A stretch of 45,651 bases of DNA from Patescibacteria group bacterium (lineage in GTDB: Bacteria; Patescibacteriota; Minisyncoccia; Phycocordibacterales; UBA12088), in the NCBI GenBank assembly GCA_015491245.1, contig WFWH01000021.1, positions 1 through 45,651 of the forward strand, given 5' to 3'. Position 1 is the first letter of the stretch. Every line of letters begins with the position of its first letter. This document shows positions 9,945-15,646 of this stretch, piece after piece. The notes under the pieces were generated by a model. The model did not search any database. It saw nothing but the letters and a program-made list of their open reading frames with translations, and was not told the origin of the DNA. The position numbers and the translations under genes are program-made.

Positions 9945-10721
9945 TCACTCACGGGCACGCTGCGGCAACAACGCGCAGTCAGTAACTACCTGCACCTCCC
10001 GCATAGAGTGGATGACGCACACCGGAAGGCGCGCACGCCGGCACGCTTTTTCGTTAAGCGCCTGCCGCAGGCGCCGACACTTCTTGCTACCCACTGCGTA
10101 CAATGTGGCGTGATCCACCTTTTTCTGCAAAAAAGCGGCAGTGGCGGTAATACGGCGTGGATGGACAGTAATCCCTTTCGGTAATAGGAGCGGGGCGACC
10201 CATGCAGAACTACCCTCACTGAAAAGCGCTTCCTCAAACCGCGTACCGCGCGCCCCGGGCAAAAGGCCCGCAGTGTGGCCGTCTTCCCCCATACCAAGCA
10301 CCGCGACAATTTTCGCCGAAGGATGCGCTGCGAGCCACGCGCGCCACGCACGCGCTATGCGGCGCGCAAGTGCGGCAGCACCCTCGCCGCGCTCCGGCAC
10401 TGTGGGAATAATCTCCCACCCCACCTGTACACAATTGCGGTAAAAATCCGTAGTGGTGAACTGTAGAAAATTGTTGTTTTGCGGATCGCGCGTAACGCGG
10501 TCGTCTAGCATGGAAACTGCCCCCACGGAACCGCGACAGAGAGGTGAGATATTCATGCACGCAAGCGCCGAACCGCCGGAGAGGAGAAGTAACACGGGGA
10601 TGTGGCGGTCCCTCTCACGCTCAAGCACATCGCACACCAACTGGCTACACTTCTCACGCACGCGAGATGCGGGATACGTATGGAGCGTAATGCGGGGAGA
10701 AATCCTACGCATGGTGCCCAT
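9945..10721 (-). CDS. pgl: 6-phosphogluconolactonase
   Basis: LLLSGGSALACM, DDRV, AVLGMGEDGHTAGLLPG; overlaps gnd start. Confidence 0.85.
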   Translation of the reverse strand: MGTMRRISPRITLHTYPASRVREKCSQLVCDVLERERDRHIPVLLLLSGGSALACMNISPLCRGSVGAVSMLDDRVTRDPQNNNFLQFTTTDFYRNCVQVGWEIIPTVPERGEGAAALARRIARAWRAWLAAHPSAKIVAVLGMGEDGHTAGLLPGARGTRFEEALFSEGSSAWVAPLLLPKGITVHPRRITATAAFLQKKVDHATLYAVGSKKCRRLRQALNEKACRRARLPVCVIHSMREVQVVTDCALLPQRARE

Positions 10722-11640
10722 CCTGCGCCGCGCGGGGTGCCGTATCCGCTGCAGCCACTGTGGGATGGCTACCAAACTGTGCGCGCAAAGCCGCCACCAT
10801 TTTCATGGCAAAGGAGGGGGTGGTACGGCTTGCTTTTCTTTCCCGCAGGGCGGTTTCCAATGCAGGCATGTGCGCGAGGCGCGCCAATTCCTCCATCTCT
10901 TCCTCGGTGTCGCCTCGTGGTACCGTACCGGCAATTTTTTTCAGACCGGGGTCTTCTTCCCACGCTTTTTGCGCCCACCGCGTGAGGGCGCCCTCAATAA
11001 TGGAACCGTGGTTGTATACCGAGAGCACCGTGCCAATATCGGTACCAAACAACCCACGCGCTTTCTCCAGCGCACCCACTCCCTCCCCCAACGCCTGCAT
11101 CATGCCGTACTCTATGCCGTTGTGCACCATCTTTACAAAATGCCCCGCGCCGCTCTCTCCCACGTAGCCGTAGCCCCCTTCTTGCGCCAAATCGCGGAAT
11201 ACTTGCTCCACACGCGCCACTGCCTCCCGTGGGCCACCCACCATGAGGGTGGCGCCGGTGCGGGCGCGCACGGTGCCGCCGGAGACACCCACATCAATGA
11301 AGTGCAGGCCCAATGCGCGCGCACGCTCTGCGCGAGCGCGCGTTTCCTCAAAAAAGGTGTTGCCGCCGTCCACCACCGTGTCGCCACTTTCCAAGAGAGG
11401 GAAGAGCTCCTGCACTACCCCTTCTACATGGCGCCGCTGCACCATAATGAACACGAGGCGAGGCGCGGAAAGGCGCCGCACCAGATCGGCAATATTCTCT
11501 GCGCCCTCGGCACCAGCTTGTGCCGCGCGTGCCACCGCCTCCGCATTCACGTCGTAGGCAACTACCTCATGCCCTTTTTCCAAAAGAAGCGCCACCATGC
11601 CGCTCCCCATGCGGCCGAGGCCGATAAAGCCAACCTGCAT
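10705..11640 (-). CDS. gnd: 6-phosphogluconate dehydrogenase, decarboxylating (short GndA/GntZ-like form)
   Basis: MQVGFIGLGRMGSGM, DGGNTFFEET, DVGVSGGTVRARTGATLMVGG, VKMVHNGIEYGMMQA. Confidence 0.93.
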   Translation of the reverse strand: MQVGFIGLGRMGSGMVALLLEKGHEVVAYDVNAEAVARAAQAGAEGAENIADLVRRLSAPRLVFIMVQRRHVEGVVQELFPLLESGDTVVDGGNTFFEETRARAERARALGLHFIDVGVSGGTVRARTGATLMVGGPREAVARVEQVFRDLAQEGGYGYVGESGAGHFVKMVHNGIEYGMMQALGEGVGALEKARGLFGTDIGTVLSVYNHGSIIEGALTRWAQKAWEEDPGLKKIAGTVPRGDTEEEMEELARLAHMPALETALRERKASRTTPSFAMKMVAALRAQFGSHPTVAAADTAPRAAQDGHHA

Positions 11641-11701
11641 ACGAAAAAATATTGCCGGTTACCCCTCCAGTGTACCCCGCCCCGCACAAACCGCCAAATC
11701 T

Positions 11702-11731
11702 TTGGCATTTTGCACATATGAGTGGTATGGT
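11702..11731 (+). promoter_or_regulatory. Putative promoter TTGGCA-N18-TATGGT upstream of the 96-aa orphan ORF
   Basis: -35 at 11702-11707, -10 at 11726-11731; SD AGGAG at 11751-11755. Confidence 0.45.
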
Positions 11732-11761
11732 TATCGGCAGCGTAACAAACAGGAGAGAGAG

Positions 11762-12052
11762 ATGCGTCGCCATCTTTTCGCGGCAGCAATCGCCGCCGCC
11801 TCATCACTCGCTGATGGCAACTTCGCCTTCGGCCAGGAGAAGGCGCACGCAGCGGTGGCATCCGCAGCAGCAGCGTGGGGCGAACGGCTCCGCGAGAATC
11901 CTTCGCTCCTCTTCGGCCCGGGACGCTCAGCGTCGCCGCGGACCGAAAAGAAAGGCCCCAAAAGAGGAGCGAACTGTAAGTGGGACCCAAAACAGGTCCC
12001 TTGGGCCATTTTCCACTGCTGCCCCAACAAAAGGAGCGACTTGGTGTCCTGA
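11762..12052 (+). CDS. Hypothetical 96-aa secreted-like, Cys-containing protein
   Basis: Strong SD (aggagagagag-ATG), putative promoter and downstream hairpin; N-terminal MRRHLFAAAIAAASSLA; C-terminal NCKWDPKQVPWAIFHCCPNK; no family recognised. Confidence 0.55.
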   Translation: MRRHLFAAAIAAASSLADGNFAFGQEKAHAAVASAAAAWGERLRENPSLLFGPGRSASPRTEKKGPKRGANCKWDPKQVPWAIFHCCPNKRSDLVS

Positions 12053-12075
12053 ACGAAAACTGTATTTTCGGATCA

Positions 12076-12108
12076 AAGAGCCGCTCGCAGGAGTCTGCAG
12101 CGGCTCTT
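12076..12108. terminator. Strong hairpin (AAGAGCCGCT c GCAG gagt CTGC AGCGGCTCTT)
   Basis: 10-bp perfect outer stem plus 4-bp inner stem; short T-rich stretch on both sides. Confidence 0.6.
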
Positions 12109-12141
12109 ATTTCACAGAGATTCTTATTACGCGGAGTCGGA

Positions 12142-12177
12142 TGCGCCGGAGGAAAAACATGAAAAACCTCCGGCGCA
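12142..12177. terminator. Perfect 11-bp hairpin (TGCGCCGGAGG / CCTCCGGCGCA) just past the trailer end of the CRISPR array
   Basis: 14-nt A-rich loop (T-rich on the minus strand); lies 33 bp beyond the terminal repeat. Confidence 0.5.
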
Positions 12178-12210
12178 CTCCCATAGTACCACATTAATAC
12201 CCGCTCTTGA

Positions 12211-13309
12211 ATTTACATAAGTAGAAATTTTATATAAGGATTAGACAGGAAGCAAGCAGATCTTGCAATAATTATCTACATAAGTAGAAATTTTATATAA
12301 GGATTAGACACGCATTGCGTTTGCTACCTCCAAAATCTACATAAGTAGAAATTTTATATAAGGATTAGACAGCATAATAATTTCTGCGAGGACAGAAAAT
12401 CTACATAAGTAGAAATTTTATATAAGGATTAGACATGCGCAGTGAGCTCGCAGCCCTTGGATCTACATAAGTAGAAATTTTATATAAGGATTAGACCTGC
12501 ATAGGAATATGCAGAGCGTGGCAATCTACATAAGTAGAAATTTTATATAAGGATTAGACTGGTGCTTTGTGAAGTAGTAGACGGATCTACATAAGTAGAA
12601 ATTTTATATAAGGATTAGACGGGAAGGAGTGCACGCAATGCGTCCGAATCTACATAAGTAGAAATTTTATATAAGGATTAGACGATGTCAACGCCCATCC
12701 ACTGGTTCATATCTACATAAGTAGAAATTTTATATAAGGATTAGACTCCCTCTGCTGCGGTAATCGACATTAATCTACATAAGTAAAAATTTTATATAAG
12801 GATTAGACTGCGCAACCGTCACATCATGATCAGGATCTACATAAGTAGAAATTTTATATAAGGATTAGACCCGCAAGTGTGGTGAGCCGCTAACTACCAT
12901 CTACATAAGTAGAAATTTTATATAAGGATTAGACAGGGACGCCGGTGTGCGTTTGCCCATCATCTACATAAGTAGAAATTTTATATAAGGATTAGACTCG
13001 CAAAAAATGGCTCAACAAAGCCGATCTACATAAGTAGAAATTTTATATAAGGATTAGACCTGGCGGGTTGAGCAGGAGCGGCGGCTATCTACATAAGTAG
13101 AAATTTTATATAAGGATTAGACGCCAGAATAGCCAAACTAGCTGGTTTATCTACATAAGTAGAAATTTTATATAAGGATTAGACTGGCAAAAACAACTTC
13201 ACCGCAGTAGAATCTACATAAGTAGAAATTTTATATAAGGATTAGACTGGTCCGCTCTATGTCTTCGCGGGTAATCTACATAAGTAGAAATTTTATATAA
13301 GGATTAGAC
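12211..13309 (-). CRISPR. Type V-A CRISPR array: 18 x 36-bp repeats, 17 spacers (25-28 bp)
   Basis: Consensus on +: ATCTACATAAGTAGAAATTTTATATAAGGATTAGAC; crRNA sense (minus): GTCTAATCCTTATATAAAATTTCTACTTATGTAGAT with the Cas12a handle AATTTCTAC-TTAT-GTAGAT. Repeat starts: 12211, 12274, 12335, 12399, 12461, 12524, 12585, 12648, 12711, 12773, 12835, 12899, 12962, 13024, 13087, 13149, 13212, 13274. Variants: 12211 (C3T) and 12773 (G14A). Confidence 0.99.
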
Positions 13310-13657
13310 AGCTGATATGGCCTTGTTGAGCCATTTTCTGGAAAGGGGCGATAAATTATTTTCCAAAAAATCTTTATTTTTATTCACCCCCCTCATAGAA
13401 AGACCGAGGTTTTGCTTTTGAAGCGGTGGAAATACGGGGCGGAGGGAGCACCTATCGGCTTCCCCGCCCCGAAATTCCCATGAAAGAGGTGGGCGCGCCG
13501 AGCGCCGCCGCTTTACAACCTCTTATTACACAACTCAACCGGGCCGTCTAAACAATCCTTACACTGAAACTTCCACCTATGCCATTGCCGCCTCACTTCC
13601 CTCCATTTTCGCAGAGGAAAGTGAAACGGTACGGTATGGAATTTTCAATGTGCTTTC
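13310..13657 (-). promoter_or_regulatory. CRISPR leader region (cas2-array intergenic), AT-rich near the array
   Basis: Opposite end from the degenerate terminal repeat; minus strand reads GTGAATAAAAATAAAGATTTTTTGGAAAATAATTTATCGCC...; GC-rich hairpin CGGGGCG/CGCCCCG at 13435-13471 may terminate the cas operon. Confidence 0.7.
13546..13581 (+). repeat. Diverged CRISPR-repeat-like element, inverted relative to the array
   Basis: Minus strand CATAgGTgGAAgTTTcagTgTAAGGATtgttTAGAC versus repeat CATAAGTAGAAATTTTATATAAGGATTAGAC: ordered matching blocks, transitions, 4-nt and 1-nt insertions. Confidence 0.4.
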
Positions 13658-13939
13658 CTACGTGAATACCAGCACCTCCCCTTCTTCATTCGCCGCCGCA
13701 CCGTATCGGATTACCTTTTTCCTATCCGCCGGAGTGACCGGAATAATAAGTATGCTGTCGGCGCCGGTAAACTTCTTCTTATATTTTAATTCTACCTCAG
13801 CAAGGATATTTTGCAACACCCGCTCACTGTGGCGTACCTCAAACACCGAGTACTGCAGGCGGCGCCCATAGCGCGAAAGAAATTTGGCGAACTTCGCCCG
13901 CAACTTATCGTCTGAAAAATCGTAAGCTACCAGCAGCAT
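13658..13939 (-). CDS. cas2: CRISPR-associated endoribonuclease Cas2
   Basis: MLLVAYDFSDDKLRAKFAKFLSRYGRRLQYSVFEVRHSE; 93 aa; overlaps cas1. Confidence 0.95.
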   Translation of the reverse strand: MLLVAYDFSDDKLRAKFAKFLSRYGRRLQYSVFEVRHSERVLQNILAEVELKYKKKFTGADSILIIPVTPADRKKVIRYGAAANEEGEVLVFT

Positions 13940-14973
13940 ACTCCGTGTGGATCCTCACTCCCCTCCCCCTTGGCGGGTGACGCCTCCGTCGGTAAAAACG
14001 CCGAGGGGGCGCGCGTATATTTACGCACGTCAAACTCTCTCAAAGGATGCCGCCCGGGCAGCATGATATGACGATAAAGCCCTTGTATATAAGCATAAAT
14101 ATCCTCCTTTCTCTCCATGATGGCATCGCTGAAGATGCGATAGTACTTCGGCGCCGCATTCCACGGGAGAGCGTAACCGCCCTGCTTCGTTTTGCAGAAA
14201 TCCTCTTCTTTTATCCGGCCCAACCGGTACGCTTTTAACAGCGCCCTGTCCACGAGACAACGGAACGGTTCCACCGTATCCACCACCAATGATTTTCGGG
14301 CAAAAAACAACTGGTGGTATACCCCCTTGTAGAGGTCAAAGCCGTAGGTGCGCAGCAGCGCCTCGGAGAAATTCCCCAACAAGGTGTATCCGATGTCCAA
14401 CAAAAGATTGGGTATGTCCTCTTTTGCGCGCGGCGCGCGGCGCCGCCACCCTATTTCATGGAAAAACCGCCGGAAAAAGCTGCGTGAAGAAGACCCCTCT
14501 ATGCCCAACAATGCCGCGCGATCTTTTGCCGCGCGCACCTGCTCCAGTATCCGCCGCACGTCGCTTTGGCGCGCGTCTTTTCCCAAAAGGCGCAATTGGT
14601 TTTTTATCTTGTTGGCGACTATGTGTTTTGCAATGAAGAAATTTTCTTCCTCGGAAAGCGCATACTGCCGCATCCGCAAAAGATAGTTCCCCTCCGCGCC
14701 CCCTCCCAAAGAAGCGTACGTACGGTAGTTTTGGTTCAAAAAAAAGAAAGAAACTCCCAGCTCCACCCCCTTGCGCAGCAAGACGCTGGTAAAAGACATC
14801 TCTCCGACAAAAAATACCGCAAGGGCCCTGTGGCACGATGCGCGGTTAACCACCTTTCCGTCTTTGCTGAACACAATATGGTCATTCTGAAACCGCACCG
14901 CGGTTTCACCCTTGTGTGCCCGCGCATCAATAAAAAGTATTTGCTTTTCTTTAAAATCCGCAGGGGAAAGCAT
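13927..14973 (-). CDS. cas1: CRISPR-associated integrase Cas1 (type V)
   Basis: 348 aa; LFIDARAHKGETAVRFQNDHIVF..., SFFFLNQNYRTYASL; position between cas4 and cas2. Confidence 0.95.
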   Translation of the reverse strand: MLSPADFKEKQILFIDARAHKGETAVRFQNDHIVFSKDGKVVNRASCHRALAVFFVGEMSFTSVLLRKGVELGVSFFFLNQNYRTYASLGGGAEGNYLLRMRQYALSEEENFFIAKHIVANKIKNQLRLLGKDARQSDVRRILEQVRAAKDRAALLGIEGSSSRSFFRRFFHEIGWRRRAPRAKEDIPNLLLDIGYTLLGNFSEALLRTYGFDLYKGVYHQLFFARKSLVVDTVEPFRCLVDRALLKAYRLGRIKEEDFCKTKQGGYALPWNAAPKYYRIFSDAIMERKEDIYAYIQGLYRHIMLPGRHPLREFDVRKYTRAPSAFLPTEASPAKGEGSEDPHGVCCW

Positions 14974-15001
14974 ATACTGAAATCCTTATCATCGCCGCCC
15001 G

Positions 15002-15544
15002 CTACCACGCCAAGTTGCCGTAGATGCTACGCGCACCGCGCGCATCCACCTCCCTCTTTACCAAATCGCGCGCATTGAGCGCGCGCATGGCGCGCAGCAC
15101 CTCTTCCAGCTCTTTCCTGTCCTCGGCGCCGGGCAGGGGTATGCGGTAGCGTTTGTTGTCCTCCAGAGAATGGAGTGAAATTTTCTCCACTGGCATCCCG
15201 CCCTCCTCCAGCGCATACACCTGCGCATATATTTGCAAGACGTAGCCGCGGTACACCGCTTTTATCCTCGTCTTGCGCTCTATGAGATGCCGCGTGCGCG
15301 CATCATAAATATCAATGCGCCCTCCCACCTGCAGAGCCTCCGACCATGCATACAAGCCGGAAAGAACCTGCCGACTGGTGCTGTAGGTTCCCGCATCCAG
15401 ATTTTCGTGCAGCAATTTCCCTTTTACCTGCGGCTGCTGCTTATACGTCGCATCGGCATAGCCCATGTGCGCCCCGTGCAGGTAGAGCGATGCGCTGCTG
15501 AAAAGGAAATCGTTGATTTGCGAGAAGGTAATGTATTGCTCCAT
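15002..15544 (-). CDS. cas4: Cas4-like RecB-fold nuclease lacking all cysteines
   Basis: FSQINDFLFSSASLYLHG, KGKLLHENLD, GGRIDIYDARTRHLIERKTRIK, YRGYVLQIYAQVYAL; 180 aa; C-terminus DARGARSIYGNLAW with no Cys. Confidence 0.93.
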   Translation of the reverse strand: MEQYITFSQINDFLFSSASLYLHGAHMGYADATYKQQPQVKGKLLHENLDAGTYSTSRQVLSGLYAWSEALQVGGRIDIYDARTRHLIERKTRIKAVYRGYVLQIYAQVYALEEGGMPVEKISLHSLEDNKRYRIPLPGAEDRKELEEVLRAMRALNARDLVKREVDARGARSIYGNLAW

Positions 15545-15550
15545 GTTCCC

Positions 15551-15590
15551 TTAACACAAAGGCACCCCGCAAAGAGCGCCTTTGTGTTAA
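15551..15590. promoter_or_regulatory. Perfect 13-bp inverted repeat TTAACACAAAGGC-N14-GCCTTTGTGTTAA upstream of cas4
   Basis: Directly abuts the -10 element of the putative cas4 promoter and spans the predicted TSS. Confidence 0.7.
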
Positions 15591-15619
15591 AGAATAGCAC
15601 AAATTATGCTGGATGTCAA
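15591..15619 (-). promoter_or_regulatory. Putative internal promoter for cas4-cas1-cas2 (TTGACA-N17-TATTCT)
   Basis: Minus strand: -35 TTGACA (complement of 15614-15619), -10 TATTCT (complement of 15591-15596), 17-bp spacing. Confidence 0.6.
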
Positions 15620-15646
15620 ATTCTATGCCTTATCTTCATTTCCGCG

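Noticed and set aside
10453-11721. 422-aa + strand ORF
   Set aside because: Antisense to pgl and gnd, composition-driven (His/Arg/Ala-rich), no recognisable domain.
12310-12647. Spacers 2 and 7 share the 11-mer ACGCAATGCGT (opposite strands)
   Set aside because: Short near-palindromic sequence; weak evidence for a common target.
12000-13660. tracrRNA for the array
   Set aside because: Type V-A does not need a tracrRNA and no anti-repeat was seen other than the diverged inverted element reported as a finding.
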